Source: Nicotiana tabacum (lineage: Eukaryota; Streptophyta; Magnoliopsida; Solanales; Solanaceae). From it: a stretch of DNA of 64,000 bases. The stretch is from assembly GCF_000715075.1 (NCBI RefSeq), contig NC_134097.1:125610997-125674996 (forward strand), given 5' to 3'. The position numbers were made by a program, and so were the translations under genes. A model generated the notes under the pieces. The model saw nothing but the letters and a program-made list of their open reading frames with translations. It was not told the DNA's origin and searched no databases. Positions 24,331-36,124 of this stretch are shown here, piece after piece; position 1 is the first letter of the stretch; every line of letters begins with the position of its first letter.

Positions 24331-24658
24331 GGAGCGGAGCTGCTGGTGAAGTCGAAAGCTGACCCTAAAGATGTTTGTGTATTCTGGATAAAAGCTACCA
24401 CTTGTTTTTGGTAGTTTTAGACTTTGTTAATTTGTTCATATAGTTTTCAAACAGATCGTGTAATTATTTGTATCAGCTTTGTAAATTATAAATCTTAGAA
24501 GCTCATGATTTGTACTACCAGTTCTTGGGTAAATTTGTAAAAGGTCAGATAATCCTATTTTACTTTCCTATAAAATCAATTGACTTGTATATTTTGTCTG
24601 TTGGCTTACCTAGCGGGTCGAGTTAGGTGCCATCAGTGATTTTTTGGTCGTGACAAGT

Positions 24659-24676
24659 TGGTATCATAACTCTAGG
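24659..24676 (+). other. Element C primer-binding site
   Basis: TGGTATCATAACTCTAGG three bases after the LTR end. The first eight bases match the initiator Met tRNA 3' end; later bases deviate (CATAAC for CAGAGC). Confidence 0.75.
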
Positions 24677-25613
24677 TTTATAGGTTCTACAAGTCATGAG
24701 CAAGTGTCTAGGAGAGTCTTATGGATCTGTATGATGACGTCCATACCTATCTTCGAGAGGCTACATGGCATTTAGAATGAATTTTTCGTCTTTCTTTCCT
24801 TATCATGCGTCATTGATTCAGCTTGGAGCGTAACACTTTGAATTCCTTCCACGCATCCGTATGCGCATGCAAATGCTCGGTATCAGCGAAACATCGATGG
24901 CTTGTAAGTTCCTGGATGAGATGCAAGATGTGATTCCTATGTGCTGATGATGGGTCAGTCTGGAGGACTTGAGGCCGGGTTGTGACTGTAGCTTGAGCAC
25001 TGGGATTTCAGTTGTGTGAAAATATGCTTTCGGACTTATACATCCGGTAATGTCCCTATGAGTGGAGATTGTGACAGGCGAGTGGTTGGATGACTAAATG
25101 ACAAGTAGGATGTGGTTGTGGGCTATATTTGGGTGATTTAAATGTGACGAAAAGAGTCTGCTTGAGGTGTAAAAAGGGATAATAGGTGTTGATTTCTGTC
25201 TTGATGTGGCGTATAATCTCGAGTTATGAGTGTATTGAAAGGTTTTCATGTTGTTTAATTGTGGAACGAATTTGATTCTCATGCCTCATTGATGAGTTCA
25301 GACCTAGGAAGATTGAGTGGTGGCATAGCAGTTGTGGCTAGAGTTTAAGATTTACATTGGATGGTGTCGAGACTCACAGTATTTCTATATTATTATGGAT
25401 TATGTATTTTATTAACAGGGAGTCTAAGTGGTGGAGGAAATGACGTTAGATTCATAGAAGGTCTCTTCCGAGTAGGTGCCTCGATTGTGGTACTTTTGGG
25501 TGCTAAGAGGGAATGCAGCAGCTTATGGGCCTTATGGGAAGTGTGGTTTTATGCTAGAATCTTGTATGGCGAGCTTTGGGGTAAGGATCATGCCGTTCTC
25601 GCAAAAAGGTGTA
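24677..25613 (+). other. Element C internal sequence, no coding signature
   Basis: The leader resembles that of the coding gypsy elements (GGAGAGTCTTATGGATCTG...). Beyond it I see no Gag, protease, RT or integrase motif in any frame; an 85-codon ORF (25361-25618) is unremarkable. A purine run AGTGGTGGAGGAAATG near 25429 resembles the element's polypurine tract. Element D begins at 25614. Confidence 0.65.
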
Positions 25614-28477
25614 TGTGATGACCCAAAAGGTCATCTTTTATTTTAGAATCAGTTTCCGTATTCAGAGGCCTTGAAAAACTCCTTTTGTCTCTCCCCGATT
25701 TGTGTGCGCAGTCTAGGCGCGATACTAGAAAGATTTGGTGTGAAAAAAATTGAGAAATATGGGATTTGTCCGTTAAAATTTATTAAAGTTGACTTCGGTC
25801 AATATTGTTGGTAAACAGACACGGACCTATGATTTGACAGTCCCGTAGAGTCTGTAGTAAAATATGGGACTTGGGTGTATGCCCAGAATCGAATTCCGAG
25901 GTCCCTAGCACGAGAAAAGAATTTTTTAAAGAAAATTATTTGTTGGAAAATATAAAGACTTTTGGAAATGAAAAGGTGTGTGTTCTTTGTGGTATCAGAC
26001 CCGTATTTTGGTTTCGGAGCCCGATACAGGTTTGATGTAGTATTTAAGTCATAACTATGAAATTTGGTAAGAATCGGAGTTGATTTGGTATAAATCGGAC
26101 CTTTAGTTGCGAAAATGGAAATTTCAATGTTCTTAAAGAATTTCATGAATTTGAGGTTAAATTCGTAGTTGTTGATGTTATTTTGATGATTTGATAGCAC
26201 GAGCAAGTCCGCATGATATTTTTAGACTTGCGTGCATGTTTGGTTTGGAGCCCCGAGGACTCAGGTGGGTTTTGGATAGGCTTCGGGGTGTATAGACTTA
26301 GGAAAAGACCTGTGCTGCATAATTCCAGAAAATTTCAGGTCTCTGAACCGGGGTCTCGCAGTCCGCGATGGATTTTTGCGGCAGCGCTGGGGATTCCGAT
26401 GCCACGATGGGATTTCGTGGTCAGCGGTAGGCAAGGCCAGAGTTTTCGCGGTCGCGCGCATTATTTCGCGGTCAGCGGTGAGCTTCGCGGCCATGACCCT
26501 TTTTCCGCGATCAGCGTTCTGAGGATCTGTGAGGGCTATATAAGCGGGAATTTTCATCCATTTTCATTTTTCAAAACCCTAAAGCATAAGAGGCAATTTT
26601 TCAAATACTCTTTCATCCCTAAATCATATGTAAGTGATTTTAAGCTCATTTTTTTCTCTCCTTAACTTCTTTTTACATGAATTCATCCTATAATCTAGGT
26701 TTTATGGTGAAATTGGGAATTTTGGGCAGAAGTTAGAAATATTGAAATTTGGGGATTTAGACCTCAAATTGAGGTCGGATCCCAAAACCAATTGTATATC
26801 CGAGCTCGAGGGTGAATGGGTAATCGGGTTTTGGTCCGAATTTCGGGTTTGGACCAAGCAGGCCAGGGGTCGATTTTTGACCTTTTGGGGGGAAAACATT
26901 GGAAATCTATTTTCATGCATTAGAATCGGTTTATTTAGCATTTATTGATATTATTAAGTAAATTGTGGCTAGATACAAACGGATTGGTGGTGGAATCGAG
27001 GGGTAAAGCGGTGATTGAGTGTTGAATTACCCATTGGATTGAAGTAAGTGTTTGGTCTAACCTTGACTTGAGGGAATAAGAATCCCCGACTTATGTGTTA
27101 TATGAAATTCCATGTGTGTGGCATATAGGTGTGGTGACGAGTACCTATGCGACACCAAATTACCATGTTTAGCTGTTTCCCTTCCCCATTTCCTATTATA
27201 CTAATTCCTGTGTTAATTTGCTACCTGCTTAAACTATTTCGATGCCTTAACAACTACTTACTCATAACTATATCCATGCCTAATTGCTTCATATTAACTG
27301 TTGCTCTCTTATTTGAAGTATCTAACTATTTCATGGTCTTGTTTTATTACACTGTTGGATTATATTGGCTTGTTGGTGCCTTATGGTGCACCTTGGTTGG
27401 TCTTGCTGAGTAGTTTACACTGCTAAAGTTGCATAAATGTCGTGATATTCTGTGGTGTAAATCGAGGAATAAGAACATTGGAGGCATTGGCTTAATCTAT
27501 GAAATACTAGTCTTTATTTTTGTAATTGTTGTTGATTTGTACATGAGGATCGGGTTGCACGCCGCAACAAGGAGTAATAAGGGTGGACAGGTGGGATTGG
27601 GTTGCGCGCCGCAATAGGAGGAATAAAGGTGATATGTGTTGAGGAGTAATAAGGGTCAACAGGTGGGATCAGGTTGCACACTGCAACAGGGAGGAATAAG
27701 GGAGAATATTGATACTATTATTGCTGATTATATGACAGGATCTGGATGCACGCCGCATCGGTTGTTTTTATGTGTTCATATCTGTTGAGGTCCATTATCG
27801 TGATGTTGAAACACCCTTAAGGATTGGTTATAGTTGAATAGTAGTAGAACAGTTGGATTCCGGATTTATTAAATGCTAGTTATTATTTATTTACATTCAG
27901 TATCTCCTTTCTGTTTAGTATAAACTATTGCAGGTTGTATATGTTGTATGCCCCGCCGTAGCCTCTTCACTACTTCGTCGAGGTTAGGCTCGGCACTTAC
28001 CAATACATGGGGTCGGTTGTACTGATACTGCACTTTGCACTTCCTGTGCAGATTTCGGAGCTAGTGGCTGATCAGAGTTCCAGGGTGCTGCCTTTAGTTC
28101 AGGAGACCCAAGGTAGTCCTACAAGTATCTGTAGACCCTGCCGTCCCCTTCTACCTTTACTGTATTTTTTTTTTGTTTTTACTTTTACTCAAAAATAGAT
28201 GTATATTTTCTTTCAGACCATTTCTTGTAGTAATCGTAGACAGTTCATGAGTTGTGACTCCAATTTTGGGTGGATGTTATTTCGGATTTCGTTATTGCCC
28301 AAAGTTAAGCTTTTTAATTGTTTCTTTCACAATCATTTCTGTTTGTTTATCTTGTTAAGTCTTAAATACCTGAAGAATAAAGGAAAAGGGTGTAATAAAC
28401 TATGACGTTGGCTTGCCTAGCGAGTTCAATGTTAGGCGCCATCACAGTCCTGAAGGTGGAAAATTTGGGTCGTGAGA
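25614..28477 (+). repeat. Element D LTR, full length
   Basis: Starts TGTGATGACCCAAAAGG like element A and ends GGTCGTGAGA, where GTGACA has become GTGAGA, so the terminal CA is mutated. 2864 bp. CG-rich cluster of type CCGCGGTCAGCGG at 26345-26530, hairpin repeats GTTGC-ACGCC-GCAAC at 27554-27760, conserved module at 27962-28080. The 150-codon ORF through the CG-rich part has no domain signature. Confidence 0.87.
27554..27760 (+). repeat. Hairpin array GTTGC-N5-GCAAC in element D LTR
   Basis: Units at 27554-27568 (GTTGC ACGCC GCAAC), 27601-27615 (second arm GCAAT), 27673-27687 (loop ACACT) and 27745-27759 (GATGC ACGCC GCATC). In the last unit both arms changed together so pairing is kept. 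AATAAGGGTGGACAGGTGG-like spacers lie between units. The partial LTR at 29330-30284 has the same array (about 29450-29720), including GATGC/GCATC. Confidence 0.78.
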
Positions 28478-28480
28478 AGT

Positions 28481-28498
28481 TGGTATCAGAGCTCTAGG
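28481..28498 (+). other. Element D primer-binding site, copy 1
   Basis: TGGTATCAGAGCTCTAGG, 12 of 12 matches to the initiator Met tRNA complement TGGTATCAGAGC, three bases after the LTR. A minus-strand counterpart is at about 29084-29101. Confidence 0.88.
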
Positions 28499-28568
28499 TT
28501 GTTTAGGTCTCACAATTCACGAACAAGCTTGGTAGAGTCTGAGAGATCGGTATGGAGACGTCTGTGCT

Positions 28569-28906
28569 CCTCCCCCAGCCTGGGAGACTGCTGGTTCTAC
28601 AGAAAGTATGCCTGCCTGAGTAACACTCTCCATAAGGCCCACTAGACGGATTAGAGCATCTTGGAGTACCGGGGTAGCTATGAACCCCTATGGGACCTGA
28701 GCTGGCCCTGCTGGAATGTTCTATGCCAGAACTTCATCATCAAACTCTACTTGATGCTCCGCCGCTGGTGCTGCTGCTCGAGCTCTAGGCTGAGCCCTAC
28801 CTTTGCCTCAGCCTCTAGCACGGCCTCGGCCTCTTGCCCTCTCGGGAGCTGCTACTGGGGGCTCGGACTGTTGATCAGCTGATGAAGCGGTACACGTTCT
28901 CGCTAT
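28569..28906 (-). pseudogene. Inverted gag N-terminal fragment, element D copy 1
   Basis: On the minus strand this matches the start of element A gag (4634-4965): RTCTASSADQQSEPP, the Arg/Gly-rich stretch and the segment ending SQAGG. The start ATG has become ATA (28904-28906) and a stop interrupts the Arg-rich part. Only about 110 codons remain; capsid, zinc knuckle and pol are absent. Orientation is opposite to the LTR and PBS upstream, so it is not readable from the D promoter. Confidence 0.82.
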
Positions 28907-29104
28907 CTATGAAAGAATATAGTAGAGTGTTCAATTAGCATTGAGAAATCAAATTGCACGACAAAGATGAATAGAAGTAAAACTATTCCTAACTTTGTAG
29001 CCTTTGAGGGATAAGCACAGACGTCTCCGTATCGATCCCTCAGACTCCACCAAGCTTGTCCGTGAATTGTGAGACCTAAACAACTTAGAGCTCTGATACC
29101 AGCT

Positions 29105-29290
29105 TGTCACTACCCATATTTCCCACCTTCAGGGCCGTGATGGAGCCTAACATTGAACTCGCTAGGCAAGCCAACATCATAGTTTATTACAACTTTTTCC
29201 TTTATTCTTCAGGTATTTAAGACTTAACAAGATAAACCAACAGAAATAATTGCGGAAGAAATAATTTTAAAGCTTAACTTTGGAGTTATG
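29105..29290 (-). repeat. Inverted LTR end fragment, element D copy 1
   Basis: Minus-strand copy of the last 180 bp of the D LTR ending GTGACA at 29105, adjoining the minus-strand PBS. Beyond 29290 similarity fades over about 40 bp, and by 29330 plus-strand mid-LTR sequence begins. Confidence 0.78.
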
Positions 29291-29329
29291 TATGCAATCA
29301 TACCATCACTAATGTACCGGATCCCATAA

Positions 29330-30284
29330 AAAATGTAGTGATATTCCATGGTGTGAATTAAGGAATAAGTACATTGGAGGACTTGGCTTAATCTGTGAAA
29401 TACTTGTCTTTGTTTTTCTAATTGGTGTTGATTTGTACATTAGGATCGGATTGCACACCGCAACAATGAGTAATAAGAGTGGATAGGTGGGATCGGGTTA
29501 CGCGCTGCAACAGGAGGAATAAGGGTGATATGTGTTGAGGAGTAACAAGGGTGGGCAGGTAGGATCGAGTTGCGCGCCGCAACAGGAGGAATAAAGGTGA
29601 TATGTGTTGAGGAGTAATAAGGATGGACAGGTGGGATCGGAATGCACCCCGCAACAGGGAGGAATAAGGGAGAATATTGATACTGTTGTTGACTATATGA
29701 TCGGATCAGGATGCACACTGCATCAGTTGTTGTTATGTGTTCATATCTGTTGAGGTCCATTATCGTGATGTTGAAACACCCTTAAGGATTGGTTAAAGCT
29801 GAATACTAGTAAAATAGTTGGATCCCAGATTTATTAAATGTCAGTTATTGTTTATTTACATTCTGTATTTCCTTTTCGTTTAGTATAAACTGTTACATGT
29901 TGTATATGTTGTATTCCCCGCAGTAGCCTCGTCACTACTTCGTCGAGGTTAGCCTCGACACTTACCAGTACATGGGGTCGGTTGTAGTGATACTGCACTC
30001 TGCACTTCCTGTGCAGATTTTGAAGCTAATGGTTGATCCGAGTTCGAGGGTGCTGCCTTTAGTTCAGGAGACCCAAGGTAGTCCTGCAGGCGTCTGCATG
30101 CCCTGGTATCCCCTTCTACCTTTACTATTTCTTCTGCAATTATTCATGTTGGTTCATTTGGTTAAGTTTTAAATACCTGAAGAATAAAGGGAAAAGGTGT
30201 AATAAACTGTGACGTTGGCTTGCCTAGCGAGTTCAATGTTAGGCGCCATTACGGCCCTGAAGGTGGGAAATTTAGGTCGTGACA
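29330..30284 (+). repeat. Element D LTR, partial second copy
   Basis: Matches 27430-28477 of the full LTR, beginning in the middle (ATGTAGTGATATTCCATGG) and ending GGTCGTGACA. Contains the hairpin array at 29450-29720 and the conserved module at 29930-30022, where arms CAGTACA/TGTAGTG carry one mismatch. An internal stretch present in the full LTR after the module is shortened near 30140. Confidence 0.82.
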
Positions 30285-30287
30285 AGT

Positions 30288-30305
30288 TGGTATCAGAGCT
30301 CTAGG
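30288..30305 (+). other. Element D primer-binding site, copy 2
   Basis: TGGTATCAGAGCTCTAGG, identical to copy 1, three bases after the partial LTR. Confidence 0.85.
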
Positions 30306-30373
30306 TTTCTTAGGTCTCACAATTCACGGACAAGCTTGGTAGAGTATGAGAGCTCGGTACGGAGACGTTTTTG

Positions 30374-30719
30374 CTCCTCCCCCATCCTGAGAGGCGGCTG
30401 GTGCTACAAGAAGTATGTCTGCCTAAGTAACACTCTCCATAAGGCCCACTAGACGGACTAGAGCATCCTGGAGTACCCGGGTAGCTATGAACCCCTCTGG
30501 GACCTGAGTTGGCCATGTTGGAACGGTTTGGGCTAGAATCTCATCATCAAACTCTACCTGAGGCTCCGCCCCTAGTGATGCTGCTTGAGCTCTAGGCTGA
30601 GCCTTGCCTCTGCCTCGGACTCGGCCTCTAGCACGGCCTCGGCCTCTGCCCCTCGCGGGAGCTGCTACTGGTGGCTCGGACTACTGATCATCTGATGAAG
30701 CGGTACGCGTTCTCGCCAT
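30374..30719 (-). pseudogene. Inverted gag N-terminal fragment, element D copy 2
   Basis: The same fragment as 28569-28906 with the same breakpoint next to GCTCCTCCCCC. Here the minus-strand start ATG is kept (30717-30719) and followed by ARTRTASSDDQ. The Arg/Gly-rich run (RGRGRGRARGRVRGRGK) is longer than in copy 1. It continues on the minus strand into the leader to about 30820 and then meets the 3' end of element C. It has no capsid or pol part. Confidence 0.82.
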
Positions 30720-30859
30720 CTGCGAAAGAACAGAGTAGAGTGTTCAATTAGAATTGAGAGATCAAACCGCACAATAGAGATGAATAGAAGTGAAACTGTT
30801 CCTAACTCTGTAGCCTCTGGGGGACGACTCCTGGCACATTCGTGGATGAATGTGTGTTT

Positions 30860-30872
30860 AAGTGGTGGAGGA
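30860..30872 (+). other. Element C polypurine tract
   Basis: AAGTGGTGGAGGA immediately before LTR start TGTAAAGACTC. The C3 element has the identical tract (minus strand, 36125-36137). Confidence 0.85.
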
Positions 30873-31869
30873 TGTAAAGACTCAATAGGTCATTTTGAGC
30901 ATCTACACTTTGCTCAGTAGTCTGAGGCCTCAGAATAGAGTTTTGTCAGTTCTATTAGCTCCGTTGGTTGGTTTTGGACTTAGGAGTGCGTCCGGATTAT
31001 AATTTGGAGGTCCGTAGTCGAATTAGTCTTGGATTGGCGAAGGTTGGATTTTTTGGGAAGTTTGACCGGGAGTGGATTTTTGATATCAAGGTTGGATTCC
31101 GATTTCGGAAGTTGGAGTAGGTCTGTAATGGCAAATGTGACTTCTGTGCAAAATTTGAGGTTAATCGAACGTGATTTAATAGGTTTTGGAATCGATTACA
31201 GAAGTTGAAGTTTCAAGTTTCATTTTTTTTTTACTTGAGGTGTGATTCATCATTTCAATGTTGTTATGCATGATTTGAAGCTTCGAGTAGATTCATTTCG
31301 TCATATGGAACTTGTCTGCAAAATTTGGCGCCATTCGGAGTTGATTTGATATGGTTCGGACGCTTGATTCCGATTCTAGAAGTTCTTGAAGTTCATGGTA
31401 ATTTTCATGTGTTTTGGCATCTGATTCGTGGTTCTAGAAGTTATTTTGGTGTTCCGATCATGTGAGCAAGTTTGTGTTATGTTTTCAAACCTGGGTGCTT
31501 GATTGGTTTGGAGCCCCGAGGGCTCGGGTGAGTTTCGGATTGGTTTCGGAATGATTTTTAATAAACTTTGATTTCTAGTACTGGTGTCATTGCATTTGCG
31601 ATGTTTATGTCGCAAATGCGACTATCGCAATTGCAAAGCAGCCTTGTATTTGCTAAGCTGGGCTATTGGGGAAAGGACTCGCATTTGCGAAGAATTTGCC
31701 GTTTTTGCGAGGCTTGTTGAGTTCGCATTTGCGGACTCAGTATCGCATTTGCGATAAAGGCCTGAGCTGAGTTTCTTTGATTTTGCGACCAACTGGTCGT
31801 TTTTGCGAAGGCATCAGAGAACTTCAAACTTTGCATTTGCGGGGTTCGCATTTATGAACCCCTGTCGCA
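30873..31869 (+). repeat. Element C 3' LTR, first 1 kb
   Basis: Homologous to 21034-22015 with many substitutions. It ends abruptly inside the TCGCATTTGCGA cluster, at CTGTCGCA, where the inverted LTR E end TGTCACTACCC begins. The remaining about 2.6 kb is not found in this window. Confidence 0.85.
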
Positions 31870-32476
31870 TGTCACTACCCAAATTCCCCTCTGTTGGATA
31901 TCATGACGGCACCTAGTCTTAGGGACTAGGTAAGCCTAACATATACTGAACAACAATAAATAACCACCTAACTACTTAATAATTGAATTCTCTATGAACT
32001 TACAATTCCCAAAATCGGTAGTCCAAGTCATAGTCTTTTTTAGGAATAGTTATACATAATACATACAACACTGTTCCGGAAATAAATGAGACAATGGAAT
32101 TGAATACATCATAAAGTGACTTTAGAGCATGCGAACGTGCGGAAGGTACACCTTGAAGTCTCCAGCCACACCGAGCAAAGATATCAAACCCGACCCGATC
32201 TGAAGTACCTAGTTCTGCATACAAAGATGTGCAAAAGTGTAGAATGAGTACACCATGGTGGTGCTCAGTAAGTATCAAGCTTAACCTTGGTAGAGTAGTG
32301 ACGAGGATATATATATATATATACATACATACATACATACATACATATACACTGCAGGATATGACTCAAATCTAATAAGAAAGGACTATCAAAATAATAC
32401 CGATAACAGAAGGATATCAAGTTGCATACAGCAGTGCCGATAAGAGGAAAAAGGAAACACAAAGGGTGATGAGAAT
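31870..32476 (-). repeat. LTR E, 3' end only (minus strand)
   Basis: Starts TGTCACTACCC on plus, the inverted form of an LTR ending GGGTAGTGACA. Some 600 bp remain before C3 begins. It contains a diverged version of the conserved stem-loop module (about 32240-32310) with arms CCTCG/CAAGG and a GAG..CTC-type central stem, so it is an LTR of the same broad group but not the A, C, D or G family. It inserted in the element C 3' LTR; candidate left target site TCGCA. Confidence 0.75.
32307..32349. repeat. (AT)n then (ACAT)n microsatellite
   Basis: A TA-dinucleotide run passing into seven or so CATA units, inside LTR E. Confidence 0.9.
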
Positions 32477-35400
32477 TGTCACGACCCAAAAATCACAAGT
32501 CGTGATGGAACCTAACTCGACCCGCTAGGTAAGCCAACTAACATGAAAAACACAATACAACTGAGATAATAAGAAAATAGAGACTAGCTAACTAAACCCT
32601 TATAAGTTTACCAAGACCTGGTAGTACGAATCACTAGCTTCAAAGATTTGGAAGTTCAAAACTGATACAGATAAATACACATTCTGTTTGAAGGTTACAT
32701 AAACAGATAAACAATAATCTACACTACCAAAGACAAGTGGCAGCTATATCCAAATGCACGAACGTCTTCCGAATTAGCACTCGACATCACCAGCAGCTCC
32801 GCTCCAAAATCTGCATGGGACGTACAGAAGTGTTGTATCAGTACAACTGACCTTATGTACTGGTAAGTATTTTGTCTAACCTCGTCGAAGTAGTGACGAG
32901 GTTTTGAGTTAAAAGATGCTTATTATTATAACTTGTACATTAGTTTAACAGTAAAAGCCGTTCAAAGCATAGCAGATAAGAATATCACAAACAACTCGGC
33001 GAAATAGTCCACAATTACTAAAAGGAACCATAGTAGAAGATTTACGATCTTTCCTGGTACGAGAAGTATATCCAAAATATCAAGTCACATGGCACGGTAA
33101 CACCCTTTGTGCTTCTATCTCATCCTCACCATGTGTACATAAGTTTTATGTAACAATTCAACTAGCGCGGCAACACCCTTCGTGTGTTCAAATCATCCTT
33201 CCAAATAAACATATAACAGAACCAACCATATGACAGAAACACAATAACAGGAATTAAAAAATAGGGAATACATAAGTAACAACAGTGGACAAGGATATAC
33301 ATGTGGGTAACAATAAAGAACTAAACGGAGGGCACATGAGTAATAACAATAACTGGAAAGCAAGGAATATCAACTTGAATTGACTAGCATATTAGAGCCC
33401 TAAGTACAATTATAACAATTAAGACGGACACACTTGATCTTCACAAGAGTTATATGAATGGCTATCATGGTAAAAGACTTAAACTAAAGTGCAACCGAAT
33501 AGATACAATATGAGTATAATTATAAAAGCAGGAAGTAGGCACGGTATTCGCAGAAAGACATAGACAGTGCAACAACAATGGAGATAAAAGTCAAGTACAT
33601 GACAATAACAACAACTCACACAACATATGTAAATACATCAATAACAGCTCAAAGTAAGCGCACAAACGCATACACGGGAAAACAGATATCACATCATAAT
33701 GCATGTCCCTCCTCCTTACCTGCACAGAAACACCTTTCATGCCATGACCTCACCATAATGTACAAGCATAACAATTTAAATGAAATGGAACGGCATTACC
33801 CTTCGTGCTTTTACGCTCAAATGATATGGCACGACATCACCCTTCATGCTTTTACTCTCAATAATGTGGAACGGCATCACCCTTCGTGTTTTTACTCTCA
33901 ATAATATGGCACGGCATCACCCTTCATGCTTTACACTCTTCCTTACCAAGCATATATAAAACAAGGACAAACAAGGCATGAAGCATAATCGACATCAAGG
34001 AGAGTGTTTTCAATAGATATTCCAAACAATTCCCAATCGAACTTTCCAAGTCAACAATGGTTCAACAATCCTCAAGAACCGTATTATTCCAATACTTCCA
34101 AAAATATCATAAATAATCTACTCTAGCATCTCAAGAATATCGTTTATAGTAATGTAGTGATGATTTCGCATAGAGATGGCCATAGTAGACACATTATTGT
34201 ATTCTTACAATTTCCATCAAGTTTGATCAAGTTTTAACAAACTAAGTCTTAATATCTACCATTTAATATTATGTCCTTAATATCTAAGATTCAAGTAAGG
34301 CATTTAACAAAATGTCACAAAATTCTACAAACACAAACATAACATAATCCACCCTCACCCCCCGAGCATGATTAACCCTGGCACATACATATATGCTCGT
34401 CTCCTCATATATGTATCACCCCCGCATGTAGCAAACAATGACAAATAGGAGGAAAAAATTCCCTCAACAAAGCTAGGCCATACACTTACCTCGATTCAGC
34501 TAACGCAACACTCAACTTAGCCTTTTCCTCTACAAGTTTGCCTCCGCTCAACTCAATCTAGCCAATGACGACCTGAACACACCACACAATGCAAGAGAAA
34601 ATAATTTCTATTAATAAACCTGTGATTTTTATTAGATTTCCCAAAAGTCAAACACCGGGCATGCCCGGTCAAAACCTTGGTCCAAGGGTAGGTCTTGACT
34701 ACCAATAGCCTCACGAGTCCAAATATGTATTTTGTTTTCAAATCCAAGTCTTATTCGACTCCAAATTCTCAAAATTTCATTTTTTCAAAACTTGACAAAA
34801 TCCCCAAAATTTTTTATAGTTTTCCCATGAATTTGAGGTTAAATCTTGTATAAAATAATGAAATATAGTTGGAAATTGATTAAATATACTTACCCAATGA
34901 TTTGGCAGGAAAATTCCCTCTTAAAATCGTCTCACCTCGAAGCTAGGGTTCAAATATATGAAGAATGAATCAAAAACCCGAAATTCTCAGCACTTAACAA
35001 GTTGCAGATGTCGCATCTACGATAGGGGGTTCGCAAATGCAAACCTGCAATTGCGAAAAATTGATCGCAATTGCGAACCTGGAAAATTCTTGTTGAGGTC
35101 GCATTTGAGACAAAGACTTCGCAAATGCGATGGAAGGAGTTTCGCAAATGCGGCAGAGTCCTTCGCAAATGCGAACTCTACCTAGTATCCCAGACTTCAC
35201 AAATGCGATGGCTGCTTTGCAATTGTGGCTGTCGCATTTGCGACCAATACATCGCAAATGCGATGATACCAGTAAAAGCAATCAAAAACTATGAAAAATC
35301 ATTCCGAAACCAATCTGAAATCACCCGAGCCCTTGGGGATCCAAACCAAATATAAACACAAGTCTAAAAATACAACACGAACTCACTCGCACACCCAAAT

Positions 35401-36124
35401 CATCAAATAACTTCTAAAAACACAAATCGGCTACCAAAACGCATGAAAATCAAACTTAAACTTCAAGAACTTCTAGAATTACAACCAAGCACCCAAACCC
35501 TATCAAATCAACTCCGAATGGCGCCAAACTTTGCAAACAAGTTCCATATAACAAGACAAACCTACCCGAAGCTTGAAATCAGACATGGCAACCTCGAAAT
35601 GATGAATTACACCTCAAGCCGAAATCATTGAACTTTGAAGCTTCAACTTCCACAACTGATGCCAAAACCTATCAATTCACCTCTGATTGACCTCAAAATT
35701 CACACACAAGTCACATTTGACATTACAGACCTATTCCAACTTCCAGAATTGGAATCCGACCCCGATATCAAAATGTCCCCTCCCGGTCATACTTCCCAAA
35801 ATCCATCTTTCGCCATTTTGAGACAAATTCAACTACGGACCTCCAAATCACAATCCGGACGCGCTCCTAAGTCCAAAATCACCCAAAGAAGCTAAAGGAA
35901 CTGACGAAACTCCATTCCGAAGTCAAATGCTAAAAAGCCAAACTTGGTCAACTCTTCCAACTTAGTACTCAACTATTAAAGTTCATTCTTCCAAATCGAT
36001 TTCGGATAACTTGAATATCAACATCGACAATTTACGCAAGTCATAATACATCATGCAAAGATACTCGAGCCCTCGAATACCGAGCGAAGTGCAGATTCCC
36101 AAAACGACCAATCGGGTTGTTACA
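32477..36124 (-). repeat. Element C3 3' LTR
   Basis: 3648 bp; on the minus strand starts TGTAACAACCCGATTGG and ends GGGTCGTGACA. The module at 32839-32895 keeps the central stem CAGTACA/TGTACTG (32839-32845 with 32856-32862), hairpin repeats are at about 33780-33945 and the TCGCAAATGCGA palindrome cluster at 35005-35265. Several ORFs through the palindromes are repeat artefacts. Confidence 0.88.

Larger units (their letters stand above)
21034..24655 (+). repeat. Element C 5' LTR
   Basis: Starts TGTAACATCCCGACTGG, ends TTTGGTCGTGACA, 3622 bp. A palindrome cluster of type TCGCATTTGCGA is at about 21750-22020, hairpin repeats of type GCACG-N11-CGTGC at 23105-23345 with one more near 23960, and the conserved stem-loop module at about 24234-24330. 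Homologous to 30873-31869 (plus) and 32477-36124 (minus). Confidence 0.9.
28301..29281. repeat. Long inverted repeat, element D copy 1
   Basis: Arm 28301-28568 (LTR end, PBS, leader on plus) is matched by the reverse complement of 29014-29281, each about 268 bp, around a spacer of about 445 bp (28569-29013) that is mainly the inverted gag start. Arms differ at scattered bases. RNA read through from the D LTR would fold into a long hairpin. Confidence 0.85.
25614..30820 (+). mobile_element. Element D cluster: rearranged chromovirus derivative with inverted gag
   Basis: A full LTR (25614-28477) with PBS is followed by about 90 bp of leader. The sequence then flips: gag start, leader, PBS and LTR end appear on the minus strand (28569-29290). 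After about 29330 a plus-strand partial LTR of the same family begins, ends at 30284 with PBS, and is again followed by leader plus inverted gag (30374-30719). The same inversion breakpoint in both copies shows the rearrangement predates their duplication. The cluster interrupts element C; the right boundary near 30820 lacks a normal LTR end, so a deletion is likely there. Confidence 0.78.
21034..31869 (+). mobile_element. Element C: Ty3/gypsy-like element with little coding content, holding element D
   Basis: The 5' LTR (21034-24655) and PBS are followed by about 960 bp of internal sequence without gag or pol motifs. Element D interrupts at 25614. Near 30821 the element's own 3' end resumes, since GACTCCTGGCAC...AGTGGTGGAGGA matches the 3' end of C3. 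The 3' LTR then runs 30873-31869, where LTR E cuts it. Large LTRs plus a short non-coding interior suggest a LARD-type non-autonomous element. That 5' and 3' parts belong to one element is inference from order and orientation. Left target site would be GTTCA (21029-21033). Confidence 0.75.

Noticed and set aside
26213..26665. 150-codon ORF in the element D LTR
   Set aside because: It lies fully within an LTR, is not kept in the sister LTR families, and reads through the CG-rich cluster.
30873..31869. Element D using a C-type LTR as its own 3' LTR (hybrid element)
   Set aside because: The simpler reading is that D lies inside C and this is the C 3' LTR, since the adjoining 50 bp and purine tract match C3 and not the D leader.
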